NCBI GenBank assembly: GCA_014607495.2
Contig: CP053169.1
Span: forward strand, 7,936,001-8,000,000
Direction: 5' to 3'
Length of the DNA: 64,000 nt
DNA from: Carposina sasakii
Taxonomy: Eukaryota > Arthropoda > Insecta > Lepidoptera > Carposinidae
Shown here piece after piece: positions 34,131-44,281 of the stretch. A model generated the notes under the pieces. It saw nothing but the letters and a program-made list of their open reading frames with translations, was not told where the DNA came from and did not search any database. The stretch's first letter is position 1. Each line of letters begins with the position of its first letter. The position numbers and the translations under genes are program-made.

Positions 34131-34393
34131 TATAAACGCCCGCACAGCGGTAACTGCTAATAGTAAAAACGTAAAATTTGTACCGTGGCTACCTTTGGTG
34201 CCGTCTTTCTCTAAATTGGTACTTAATGATAGAGTCACCATCAATTTTCCTTTAGATAGGCAATCTAACTTTTAAAATCAGCCCTGTGTGGTAAAATGAC
34301 AAAGTTTCCGAGGACGAAGTTGCTGGCGTAAAGCTAGTAAATTTCGAGTGATAAAAATCGAGCTGTTACTATACCATACTTATAAGATACTAT

Positions 34394-34650
34394 AGCAAAT
34401 TTATAAGACACTTCTCCATAGTATAATCCGCTAGGATATGGTTGATCGTTTCATAATTATAACATTGTGCTGAGGGATTCAAAATCCAAAAACGTAATGT
34501 AAAAGAGATGGTAAAATTCGTCATCCGAGTTAATTGACCCGATAGCTCAGTTGGTTAAAGCGAAAGCACGGTTTGCGAGAGGTCGTGAGTTCAAATCTCA
34601 CTCGGGTGAAAAACCTTTTCATTTCTTTATTAATAATTTTTATAATATAC
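34394..34650 (+). repeat. S1 tRNA-derived SINE, long copy
   Basis: tRNA-like head 34537-34611 (GACCCGATAGCTCAGTTGG, GAGTTCAAATCTCACTCGGG), tail TTTCTTTATTAATAATTTTT. Confidence 0.7.
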
Positions 34651-34696
34651 CATACTTGTCTACTACACACCCTACTTATTTGAATTTTCTTTAAAT

Positions 34697-34881
34697 GAAA
34701 TTGTATCAGGCGTTACGATTCGGAAGTTCAAACATTATAGATGTATTTATCTTGCATGCTAGGTGCTCGGATCTGGTTTCTTGTGGCGATTGTAGGTAGT
34801 GTAAGTGCTTCTTTTCGCAGTTATGAGTTATCAGATCCGAGGGTCAGTGGAGGGTGTAGGGCCCGGTGGTGGAAGAATACT
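34697..34881 (+). repeat. R6 repeat copy
   Basis: AATTGTATCAGGCGTTACG, then GCATGCTAGGTGCTCGGATC and TCAGATCCGAGGGTCAGTGG, ending GGTGTAGGGCCCGGTGGTGG. Inverted copy at 37072-37275. Confidence 0.6.
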
Positions 34882-34906
34882 TGTTGAATGAATTTTCTTA
34901 ATGGGT

Positions 34907-35189
34907 ATAAAACTTAAACTACTTAGCCACGTGGTGCCGGCAGAGTAGAGTTTGTACCACCCCTGCCTGCCCGTGGGTATCGTATGAGGCGTTTAAGGGT
35001 TTCCGGGAGGTGGGCAGCAGCGCCTCCCGTACTGACAACATAGTCCGAAAATCAGACTACGGTCACCAACCCATCTGCCCAGCGTGGTGACTATGGGCAA
35101 AACGCCTCTGTGGCAGTAACCTTGTGGCGTGCCCTGGGGGAGGCCTACGTCCAGAAGTGGACTGCAATAGGCTGATGATAAAACTTAAA
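34907..35189 (+). repeat. L1 copy with 12-bp target duplication
   Basis: Among the longest L1 copies here (ACGTGGTGCCGGCAGAGTAG onward, ending AATAGGCTGATG). ATAAAACTTAAA flanks it at 34907-34918 and 35178-35189. Confidence 0.7.
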
Positions 35190-36320
35190 ATGAAAGCTTT
35201 GTCAGTAGGTATAGACATTTTTTGTTACGAGTATAATGACAATAAACGTTATACGTGATAACGGAACTTCGGAATCCATGGAACTTAAGAAGATAAGAAA
35301 CGAGTTGACCTTACAAATAATAACCTATTCAAGAAACCTTTGACAATGGATTTCGTATATATTTATGTAATGATTGGGTTTTATTCAAAGAACCTGGACC
35401 TCGGTTATTTTATTTGATTTTCTTGACAGACCGTTTGCGTATCAGATTCTTTACAGCTTCGGCTCTGTATACAAAATGGTATTCTACTATCAGCATAATT
35501 TGAGCTGAAACAAAGCCGGTTGGTTAGCGTTTGGTTCTTGAACCGTTGCAGTGTTGCAAGAAATTATTCTTATTCTTTATTGCACATACACAAAAAGAAA
35601 TATGGCATACAACATTAAAGAAGAGATGCATGTACAATGGCAAGCTTATCTCTACCAGAGATCTCTTCCAGCAAGCCAAGCAAGTAAAGAGAAATTGTTA
35701 ACAACAGGGTAACATGTGCAATTAAACAAATTCTAAGAAACTACAAAACTACATTAAGAAAAAAAGGACAGAAACAAATGACAGCATATTCAAATAATGG
35801 ACAGGTAGTGATTCTTCAGCTTTTCCCTAAATGTGCCAACAGTGCGACAATCTCTAACCGTGTCTAAATTATTGTTTCTTTATTTGGCATTAGCACGAGC
35901 CGTGTAGTGTGCCCTGGGGGAGGCCTACGTCCAGCATTGAACTGCAATAGGCTGACGATAAATCAATAAATTATTTAGCATTGTCCCCCAGTTGAGCGTC
36001 AACGTCTGCAAAGCTATGCGAGGCGATATAGATTGTTGACGTGAGCGAATTCATATCCTTGACATTACACGCGTTTTGCGGCAACGAATACCAATTTTGC
36101 AAGAATCAAAGGTCAATTTGATATCTATGATCTGTACTCTTGAACACGAACATGGGTTTTGAACCATAACTAAAAGGAAGGAATCGTGACGCAGCGGAAC
36201 TTACGCAAAATCGATCACAAAGGTTAAGCTATGCAAAGGGCGGCTCATGATTGGGTTTCAATATCTATTTAATAATATCATTTTAGTCGTTGAATTAAAT
36301 TATTACAAACATGCATATAG
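35190..36320. other. L4 and L1 fragments, otherwise no gene
   Basis: 35563-35765 resembles 53355-53550 (L4, TTTATTGCACATACACA and AGATCTCTTCCAGCAAGCC). 35905-35955 is a short L1 end. The rest is unrecognised. Confidence 0.45.
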
Positions 36321-36412
36321 ACACGACTTTGTTTCCCAGATGGGGTAGCCAGAACTGTAGGATCAAACGGGAGATCCCATAGCCACGTTTAACATAGCGG
36401 TGGCAGATGTTA
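36318..36412 (-). repeat. L3 repeat fragment, minus strand
   Basis: CATATAGACACGACTTTG to AGATCCCATAGCCACGTTTA. Confidence 0.5.
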
Positions 36413-36419
36413 ATAATAA

Positions 36420-37070
36420 AATTAATAACAAAAAATATTTAGGAAATACCTGGTGTAGGTGACAGCCAGGCAAATTAAAACTGTTTAAATGTAGACAATG
36501 CAAAAGGAATAACAGTACCTAGTTGTAATCTAAGAGTTTAGGAGAGGCCTTTACCTGTAGTAGGTAGGTAAATCTGATGATAATAACAATAGTAAATAAC
36601 TACCTCATAACTACCTACACAAAAAACAAAACCTATCCACCAAAAAGGAAGGAAACATAAAAACGTTAAGCGACATTTAAATTATATTTATCTCTAAAGT
36701 GACTTTAAACTTTACTTAAACCTATTTTTTTTTGTAAGTATTTGTTGGAAAAGCTAATAAAATATGATGTGATGTTGATTTTGCTTTGTCCAGTGCTTTT
36801 TTTTAAAATAGCTCACTTCGATTTGTTCTGGGCAAATGATGATGAAATAAGGTAAATTGACGTGAATAATGCAAACATTGCTTCTGGAACTTTATTATAT
36901 CAAGAATAATACAAGTCCCTGATTATTTCAACATAGTTTGAGATCATTTACATCGGACCCCGCTTTACGAAAGGTGGCTGTAGGACTTCCCTCGCGAAAT
37001 GACACGAAAACTTAGGGATTGTTCATACAATGTTGAGAAATAACCTCAGTTATTTAAAGAAAAAACATTC
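36420..37070. other. No gene seen
   Basis: AT-rich, nothing recognised. Confidence 0.35.
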
Positions 37071-37071
37071 A

Positions 37072-37275
37072 CTATGGGTGCGCCCACCACCGGGCCCTAC
37101 ACCCTCCACTGACCCTCGGATCTGATAACTCATAACTGCGAAAAAAGCACTTGCACCACCTACAGTCGCCACGAGAAACCAGACCCGAGCACCTAGCATG
37201 CAAGATAATACATTCATAATAGTTAATGTTTGAACTTCCGAATTGTAACGCCTAATACAATTTCATTTATAAAGA
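37072..37275 (-). repeat. R6 repeat copy, minus strand
   Basis: Starts CACTATGGGTGCGCCCACCA and ends CGCCTAATACAATTTC. Confidence 0.6.
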
Positions 37276-37397
37276 AAAAACCCGGACTCCGTATAAATTT
37301 TGATATAGTGTCACGTTTAAGACTAATATAGTGATAAATCTTAAGCTTAAATGCGATACGCTGTTTAGGTTCTACTGGGTGCCAAAGAAATATATTT

Positions 37398-37541
37398 AAT
37401 TGTATCAGGCGTCACTATTCGGAAGTTCAAATTTCCATCGAGGGTTCGCCCACCACCAGGGTTCGTGACCATGATACGGCAGATCCGAGGGTCAGCGGAG
37501 GGTGTAGGGCCCGGTGGTGGACGAATCCTCGATGAAAATAA
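37398..37541 (+). mobile_element. R6 repeat as a short foldback
   Basis: TTTCCATCGAGGGTTCGCCC and GGACGAATCCTCGATGAAAA give inverted arms around the R6 core, so R6 behaves like a small hairpin-forming transposable unit. Confidence 0.55.
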
Positions 37542-37559
37542 ATATACATACATACTCGT

Positions 37560-37680
37560 AAGTACACTCGAAAAACATGGTGATTTCGAGTCTCAAATTT
37601 TGGGGTAGGTTGAGTAGGTTCTTTACAGTGGGCTGTTTTCATAGCTTTTAGCGTATTTGCTTACCATACCCCATATGTCA
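37560..37680 (+). mobile_element. M2 MITE, right-half fragment
   Basis: TTTCGAGTCTCAAATTTTGG, then GGGCTGTTTTCATAGCTTTT and CTTACCATACCCC. Confidence 0.55.
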
Positions 37681-37689
37681 CAGCCGGTT

Positions 37690-38170
37690 TAAACTCATGA
37701 ACATAACTATAGCTAAACTTTCATTACTACATAGTTATGTAAATTTGCTTTCCGGTTCTGTAGACACGTTGACAATGGATTTTGGGTCGATTGGGGCTTC
37801 ATTCCGATGATTCGACGAATGAATTTGGGTTTCCAACTTTCTATATTTAAAAAAAAATATCTGCAAACATTCAAATTCATCAAAGTTCAATTTTTAATCC
37901 GTCAGAACTACGAGTATAGGCCTTACTTATAAAGAAAGGCTAATCAATATGAAACAGATCACATCATCATTGTCTAAGTACCTACATTTATAGCTTTATT
38001 AAGCCATTTGACTCGAATGAGATTGCAAAATTTGCTAATTTTTATACTCCTTAATGGACTAAAGTTCTTAATAGCGTAATAGACTGGAGTCCATGTTTTA
38101 TGGACATGTCTGTCTTTTTGTGTATTATACTAATTAGAGGTCAAAATGCACAAAGTTCTATATTTTTAAA
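37690..38170. other. No gene seen
   Basis: AT-rich, nothing recognised. Confidence 0.35.
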
Positions 38171-38177
38171 CGTATTT

Positions 38178-38520
38178 ATTTAAACGTAATGTCGACCAAA
38201 TGCGTTTCCGTCACAGCGGCCACACTCAGCGAAGATTAACAATCTACGCAGGTGGTTATAGTGCAAAAATGTGTATGCAAACACAAGTGCACTCTCTATT
38301 CCCTCACCCTCATAACCCGATGTGACGGAAGGTATCAGGTGTGGGACCAATGCCTTTATGTGATTTCCAAAGTACTGGCTAAATGTCAACGTGTGAACTT
38401 TACCATAGAGGAATAATTTCCTATATTTACATTTAATCTATACATGAAATTAAGGTCCATAACTGGGATCGAACCTACACCATGTCTGATTGAAACGTCT
38501 AAGCGATTGAGCTATCACCA
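38178..38520 (-). repeat. S3 tRNA-derived SINE, minus strand
   Basis: Head on the minus strand GTGATAGCTCAATCGCTTAG and GTTCGATCCCAGTTATGG. Body as at 11785-12133. Confidence 0.6.
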
Positions 38521-38529
38521 CTTCGCTTA

Positions 38530-39068
38530 AAACTAATCTACATAATTGAAGCTGACGGTAGGTACAGTTCGCTTGTTAATACACAAATTGATTGATTCAA
38601 TTTGTCGGTATCAATATTAAGTACATATACATATTTATTAGGTAGTTTCACCACAGATTTAATGGTAACAGGCTTATCAGATCCTATTTGCGAGATAATT
38701 ACATTAAATAGGTTGATGAATTAGTTTGCAAGACATGTCTACACCCTGTTTGAGCCCTTCAGCAGTCTTAGCATGAGATACGTGAGGGAGCGACATATCT
38801 CACATCTAGCATCATCAAAAATTAGGTGTGTATATACTTCTTGTGTAAAAAGCAAAACAAATTCGATCTATGAAAATACATTGAAAAAATTACTCGAAAA
38901 CCTTTGAGTGTAAACTGAATATAATCACGTTGATATTGCACTTTGATGTGAATTTGATACAGATGTGATAGGAATATGTAGTTTTCACCTATTTCATACT
39001 ACACCTGCTGGCTAAGACTAGTACCAAAGATTTTGGTCCACTTCAAAATGTATAAATAAATATTTTAT
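38530..39068. other. No gene seen upstream of the LTR element
   Basis: AT-rich, nothing recognised. Confidence 0.35.
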
Positions 39069-39073
39069 AAGTA

Positions 39074-39507
39074 TGTCGGAGATCAAGATGTCATATCCTA
39101 CAGTCGGATCTCCAACGCCATCTATTTTCAATCGTTGAAGTTAGAAACGTCAAGTCGACAGCTATCACTGACTGGAGGACAGCTGTCACTTGGGTAAAGA
39201 CAAGACAGAGTACTGAGAGGGCGCCACTGTAGATTTACAACGACCACCGGATCGTTTGAATTGAGCCGGAGGGTATTCTGTTCTTTTGGTTGCGTCTGGA
39301 GCGAAGCACGGGTGCTAATCAGCCTCTGTCTTGTACTTACCACGTTTCTACGTTATCCGCTAGAATCCTAGTAATCTTGTGCGTAGATACAGTGAAAGTG
39401 TTTGAGATTCCTAATTAAGCTTGTTTACTACACGCCGCATTCTTTATTTCGGATTTTGGAAGATGTCGGACACACCTAACGGCACGCCACTCGACCCATA
39501 TACGTCA
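39074..39507 (+). repeat. 5' LTR
   Basis: 434 bp, TG...CA ends. The gag ATG at 39463 lies inside it, 45 bases before its right end. An internal hairpin pairs GACAGCT with AGCTGTC around 39157-39187. Confidence 0.88.
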
Positions 39508-41661
39508 TCAGGCGTGGGATGCAACCCGGATCACCCACATGAAACACGTGCTTCAAATAGTGACTCGAGCGAAGAAAAATGGCGTCTTCTCTTCGAGCAA
39601 CAAAATCAAAATTTTCTGGCGTTGGTGCAAGCAATAAAACTACCTGCATCTTCGGACTCTATTCGCCTTCCTGATTTCGACCCAGAGAAAAGAGACATCG
39701 ACGCCCGAGCTTGGATATCGATCGCGGACATGTGTATCACAGATCGACATCGCCATGGATCTTCTCTGATGATCGCGTTAAGCCACGCACTCAAGGGCGA
39801 AGCATCATCTTGGCTGTCTTCAATATCGTTTCCTAATATGACGTGGGCCGATTTTAAGGAGCTTTTCGTAGCAAGGTATGACTGTCCTGAAACTGCTGCT
39901 TCCTTTCTCATCAGTATGCACGACAAGAAACCGAGAGATAACGAGTGCCTGGCCTCATACGCCGCTACCCTCATAACATCCTTAATGGCAAGGTGGAATG
40001 GACTGACTACAGAACAGATAGCAATAGCCACTGTCTTAGCTCATATTTCAAAACAAGAGCCACGTGTTCAGAGGATTGCTATAACGACTGACATCAAGAC
40101 GCGTAACCGTTTACAAAAGGAACTGAAGGCTGTCTCGTTCCTGAAGAGAAGTTATTCATCAAGTATTTATCGTAATGGACCCGACCTAAAAAGAAACCGA
40201 CCTAATGGATCTGCTGTGACCATCAAGTGCTTTAATTGTGGACAACTAGGCCACAAATCTCTTCAATGTCGCAACAAAGCCAATTCGAAGAAGCAAGATG
40301 ACCGGTCCAAACACAGGTCCTTTCACGGGGACCATAACTCGACCAACCAACCTACAGGGAGAACCGATCGCATTACCTGCTTCAACTGCCGGGAACAAGG
40401 CCACTATGCATCCGACTGCCCGAAGAGGAAAATCAAGGAGGGGAACAACGGTACCGGCGGCGGCACTGGAACTGGTCCAGCTAAGGAAAAGCGAGTAGAC
40501 GTGTGCATTGTGAATGCGCCTTCGGGTTCTCTGCGTCACTCTGGTGAGTCATTCCCATTTACTTACGACTCAGGTTCAGAGTGTTCCTTAGTTAAAGAAT
40601 CGATTGCTTTGAAATTTAGTGGTAAGCGAATTTATGACAATGTTTCTATGACAAACTTCTATAGCCTCGTACATGCTCTAGGCGATCTCGTGAACAAGTA
40701 CGTTGTAGTGTACATGAATGACGTGCTAGTTATGGCCAGTAACATCGACGAAGCTTTCGATAGACTAAAGGTAGTATTAGAAGTTCTTTCTGGGAAGGGA
40801 TTTTCGTTAAATCCTAAAAAGTGCTCATTCCTGAAAGAAAAAGCAGAGTACCTAGGCTTCGAGGTGCGCCGAGGTCAAATTCGTCTGAATCCACGAAAGA
40901 TAGTTGCACTTACCGCTTTACCACCGACCGGCGCTCTTAATAATCAAGGTAGATTTTATGATTTTCATTTTGATTCGGGTGCTGAGTGTTCACTAATAAA
41001 AGAAAGCGTTGCATCAAGTTTCAATGGTAAAAGAATTGCTAAAACTGTCTCTCTAACGGGAATTGGTCAAACCAGTGTATTCAGCACCCAGCAAATACTG
41101 TGTAATGTTGAAATTAATGATTATTGTTTAGAACTTTTATTACATGTTTTACCCGATGTGTATATGCGTAGTGATATTATGCTAGGTCGTGAAATATTGA
41201 GTCAAGGCTTCGTTATTAACTTGTCAACAAATAATTTTAGCATTTCAAAACAAAATAATTTGACAGTTTTAAATTGTGACGTTTTAACCGATTCTAGTAT
41301 CAGTAACGACTTTAGTAATGTTGACACAGATATACCCTCTTGTAAAAAGTCAGATCTTTTAACTATTTTAGGTGAATATTCCAGTTATTTTACAACAGGT
41401 TTGCCAAAAACTCGTGTAACTACAGGTGAACTCGAAATTCGATTAATTGATCCGAAGTATAGAGGTCCTTTTAGGGTATCGGAGGTACTTGAAGGTAATC
41501 GTTATGTTCTTAAAGCCCTTAATTCCAATAGAACCTATAAGTATGCACATGACAGACTTAGGCGAATGCCTGCGAATGACATTACCAATGACATGCTGAC
41601 ATGTGACCGTGATGATAATCTGTGCGAACTTGACGGGGATGGACCGTCATGTTCAAATTAA
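39463..41661 (+). CDS. Chimeric Gag-protease-RT fragment-protease-integrase tail polyprotein
   Basis: 732 codons, uninterrupted. An acidic Gag with coiled and helical character fills the first 250 residues. Two CX2CX4HX4C zinc knuckles sit near residues 256-269 and 306-319, separated by basic Asn/Ser-rich text. A protease active site DSG is near 369-371, but this protease stops after about 25 residues. It runs into the palm end of reverse transcriptase (VVVYMNDVLV near 414-423, then the KCSFLKEKAEYLGF region). At about 495 a second, diverged protease begins (DSG near 504-506) and looks more complete. After LEIRLIDP near 656-663, where RT should start, the frame jumps to the integrase C-terminal GPY/F-like module (YRGPFRV near 666-672). 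The catalytic YMDD-type box reads YMND. RNase H and the integrase core are absent. Gag could be made and assemble; the pol part looks non-functional. The ORF stays open across all junctions. The longer frame from 39421 was not used because it has no ATG. Confidence 0.85.
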   Translation: MSDTPNGTPLDPYTSSGVGCNPDHPHETRASNSDSSEEKWRLLFEQQNQNFLALVQAIKLPASSDSIRLPDFDPEKRDIDARAWISIADMCITDRHRHGSSLMIALSHALKGEASSWLSSISFPNMTWADFKELFVARYDCPETAASFLISMHDKKPRDNECLASYAATLITSLMARWNGLTTEQIAIATVLAHISKQEPRVQRIAITTDIKTRNRLQKELKAVSFLKRSYSSSIYRNGPDLKRNRPNGSAVTIKCFNCGQLGHKSLQCRNKANSKKQDDRSKHRSFHGDHNSTNQPTGRTDRITCFNCREQGHYASDCPKRKIKEGNNGTGGGTGTGPAKEKRVDVCIVNAPSGSLRHSGESFPFTYDSGSECSLVKESIALKFSGKRIYDNVSMTNFYSLVHALGDLVNKYVVVYMNDVLVMASNIDEAFDRLKVVLEVLSGKGFSLNPKKCSFLKEKAEYLGFEVRRGQIRLNPRKIVALTALPPTGALNNQGRFYDFHFDSGAECSLIKESVASSFNGKRIAKTVSLTGIGQTSVFSTQQILCNVEINDYCLELLLHVLPDVYMRSDIMLGREILSQGFVINLSTNNFSISKQNNLTVLNCDVLTDSSISNDFSNVDTDIPSCKKSDLLTILGEYSSYFTTGLPKTRVTTGELEIRLIDPKYRGPFRVSEVLEGNRYVLKALNSNRTYKYAHDRLRRMPANDITNDMLTCDRDDNLCELDGDGPSCSN

Positions 41662-41679
41662 TGTTGAGTTGACTGATTG

Positions 41680-41850
41680 AGAGTGGTTTACGGATACCGG
41701 ATAGAGGTATTCAAGAGTCACTGGATGGAAGTGACTAGACTGGTATACGGAAACTGGATGGAAGTTTCTAAGAGTCACTGGATGGAAGTGACTAGACTGG
41801 TTTACGGAAGCTGGATGGAAGTTTCCAAGAGTTGCTAGATTGAGGCAACT
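41680..41850 (+). repeat. 57-bp tandem repeat, three copies, each holding two hairpins
   Basis: Units at about 41680-41736, 41737-41793 and 41794-41850. Each contains two perfect or near-perfect stem-loops of 5-7 bp with a 7-base loop GGATGGA (GGATAGA and AGATTGA in the end copies). Stem sequences differ between copies but stay complementary. Confidence 0.85.
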
Positions 41851-42516
41851 AGACTTACTTGACTGACGTTACTCTATATGGATTGTGTATACTGTAGCCT
41901 TGTTTTGGAATTATTTACCTTGTGTGTGCCAGACCATCAAGTTCCTAGTAATTTTGATATCGAAATTAATGTGACCTCAGAGTCTAAATGAATGAATTTT
42001 CATATGCGATGTACAAGTTACTGACCGGTTTTTTTAAATTGTGACTTTGACAAACCCTTGACAGACAGTAGTATGTATTTGTGGCAGAACCGAAGGACCG
42101 AGTTTCTGCTGTAGCCGATGGACAGTGCTACATGTGTGTGTGTGGGAAACCGAAGGACCGTGTTTCCGTAGTAGGTAGCCGATGGACTGTGCTACATGTG
42201 TGTGTTGGAAACCGAAGGACTGTGTTTCCATAGTAGATAGCCGAAGGACTGGCTATATGACTAACTGTTACTGTAATGTTGACCGAAGGAAAGGTCTGAC
42301 TGATTTAAACGTATGTGCGAGTCTGCTTATCTTTTATTTTTTTTGTCTTTACGTAAAGATTTTGGGAACTTGACGGTCGATGAGCGATTTTTGTGATTTC
42401 ATGAACTATTGTAATAAGAAGTCTTTAAATTTAAGTTAAGTCAGAATAGCCGAGCGCAGATACTTCCTTGAGTTATCTTGTTCACAGATTCATCGGTTCT
42501 ACCCGAGGACGGGTAG
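41694..42516 (+). other. Hairpin array in the 3' non-coding part of the LTR element
   Basis: Stem-loops at 41694-41710, 41716-41736, 41750-41768, 41773-41793, 41806-41826, 41830-41850 and 41875-41891 have loops of GGATGGA type. A second group at 42084-42109, 42110-42132, 42145-42167, 42175-42195, 42206-42230, 42237-42256 and 42281-42296 has loops of CGAAGGAC or CGATGGAC type. One more at 42499-42516 pairs CTACCC with GGGTAG around GAGGAC, just before the 3' LTR. Stems are 4-7 bp and of changing sequence. It is probably structured in the element's RNA; the role is unknown. Confidence 0.75.
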
Positions 42517-42532
42517 TCTGTCAAAATGGCCG

Positions 42533-42966
42533 TGTCGGAGATCAAGATGTCATATCCTACAGTCGGATCTCCAACGCCATCTATTTTCAATCGTTGAAGT
42601 TAGAAACGTCAAGTCGACAGCTATCACTGACTGGAGGACAGCTGTCACTTGGGTAAAGACAAGACAGAGTACTGAGAGGGCGCCACTGTAGATTTACAAC
42701 GACCACCGGATCGTTTGAATTGAGCCGGAGGGTATTCTGTTCTTTTGGTTGCGTCTGGAGCGAAGCACGGGTGCTAATCAGCCTCTGTCTTGTACTTACC
42801 ACGTTTCTACGTTATCCGCTAGAATCCTAGTAATCTTGTGCGTAGATACAGTGAAAGTGTTTGAGATTCCTAATTAAGCTTGTTTACTACACGCCGCATT
42901 CTTTATTTCGGATTTTGGAAGATGTCGGACACACCTAACGGCACGCCACTCGACCCATCTACGTCA
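42533..42966 (+). repeat. 3' LTR
   Basis: 433 of 434 bases match the 5' LTR, including the first 15 gag codons. It is followed directly by the target duplicate AGTA. Confidence 0.88.
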
Positions 42967-43023
42967 AGTACATCGTTTTGGAGAGTCCAACTAAATAAAA
43001 AACATTTAAAATCATAATATACA

Positions 43024-43383
43024 CAGTGTTTTTTCGTTGCCACCCTTAACTTAAGGGTACGTACTCTATACATCAAATAAAGTAAGATTATGCCAAAAAA
43101 ATGCTAGGAAAAGATGTAATTTTTTTTGTTTTTTTTTTTAAATTACTTGATCGGGCGTAATTTATAGTGTCCAGTGTTTATGCTAGTTTTTTCATAGACA
43201 GATATTAATTATTCCTTGTGAAAAAATCTTGCTACACGCGTGCAGAAAAACGCAGTCTATTTACTCATGTTTGGACTTATTATTTTGGAAACTATTCCCA
43301 GGTATGCTTCCATGGAGAAAAACGATCGTGATGATGAGGAGATTCCGTAGTTTTCGGGAACGTTGATGGCCAAAATCACCCTG
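43024..43383 (+). mobile_element. M1 MITE copy
   Basis: Left end altered (CAGTGTT), right end CACCCTG-TA intact. It lies 54 bases beyond the LTR element. Confidence 0.7.
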
Positions 43384-43839
43384 TATATGTTATGGTAGGA
43401 CCGACTCGATTTTATTATGTTACGGTCGGTTAAAAACTTTGCTTATAAATGGTAATTATGTATACTCAGATGTATTAATTTCCATTGTAAGTTGTTATTA
43501 GTGTTAGTAACAATAAAATTTGTATAACCGTATAGAATTTTGGATAATGTAAATTATGTATTTTTATGTTTGTCCGAATAATTTGACGGCAAATAAGGAA
43601 ACTTAAATTGATAGAGTTGACGCGAAAATTCGAAACCAATTGTATATTATTTGTTTAGGACACTACCTACTGTAAAAAATGGACAAGTATAAATCAATTT
43701 ACCTACATTTAGAATAGGGGTTTTAAGGGACTAAGATTTTATTTAAGTAAGAATAAGGATACATGCTGTCTTGCTTTTCACAGATAGTATTTATGTATAT
43801 AGTATATGTATATGCTTCTATGCTATTCTATTCTATTCT

Positions 43840-44100
43840 ATGCTGTTCTGGGAGTAAAAAAAAAACGTATAATACTACAGCTGCTTCTCTTTCCGGGAAT
43901 ACTGTACAAGTCAGTAGAGGGACAAGAGGGTCTTGGTGTTTTGTAGGCGATGGGCTGACGACTTATCACTACTAACCGAACTTGTACATCTCAACTATAC
44001 CCTCAAAATTGGTCAGAAGTGGCACCATGTGGTTCTATGGGCCCTTGGTGCTCTGCCTATTATACATAAAGGCGTGATTATATGTATGTATGTATGTGTA
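43840..44100 (+). repeat. L2 LINE-like 3' end, long copy
   Basis: TGCTGTTCTGGGAG, then ATACTGTACAAGTCAGTAGA to GGCGTGATTATATGTATGTA. Nearly identical in order to 56176-56432. Confidence 0.65.
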
Positions 44101-44137
44101 TAATGGTCAGTTGGTATGTAGAAGTTCCTAAACAACT

Positions 44138-44277
44138 CAGAAAGAGATGGTAAAAAAAACTCATCCGAGTACCCGGTGGCTCAGTGGTAAGAGCGCTGGC
44201 ACGGAATGCAAAGGTCGTGGGTTCGATTCCCACCCGGGTGAGGAATTTTTTCCATTTCTTTATTAATAAATTTATAT
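44138..44277 (+). repeat. S1 tRNA-derived SINE
   Basis: Head GGTGGCTCAGTGGTAAGAGC and GGGTTCGATTCCCACCCGGG, tail CCATTTCTTTATTAATAAAT. The cleanest tRNA-like head of the family. Confidence 0.7.
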
Positions 44278-44281
44278 ATTG

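Larger units (their letters stand above)
39074..42966 (+). mobile_element. Ty3/gypsy-type LTR retrotransposon, recent, internally deleted
   Basis: It is bounded by 434-bp direct repeats that start TGTCGG and end GTCA. The 4-bp target duplication AGTA occurs at 39070-39073 and 42967-42970. The two LTRs differ at one position only (A at 39500, C at 42959), so insertion is young. The interior is 3.0 kb: one long ORF, then about 870 bases of non-coding DNA full of short hairpins. Reverse transcriptase and integrase are incomplete, so the copy cannot move on its own and would need proteins from a full-length relative. I could not see a convincing primer-binding site after the 5' LTR or a purine tract before the 3' LTR. 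Confidence 0.9.

Noticed and set aside
39606..40031. 141-codon minus-strand frame
   Set aside because: Antisense shadow of gag; no family character.
41680..42300. CRISPR-like array
   Set aside because: Units have no fixed repeat with unique spacers of constant length, and the context is a eukaryotic LTR element; the pattern is variable stems around fixed loops.
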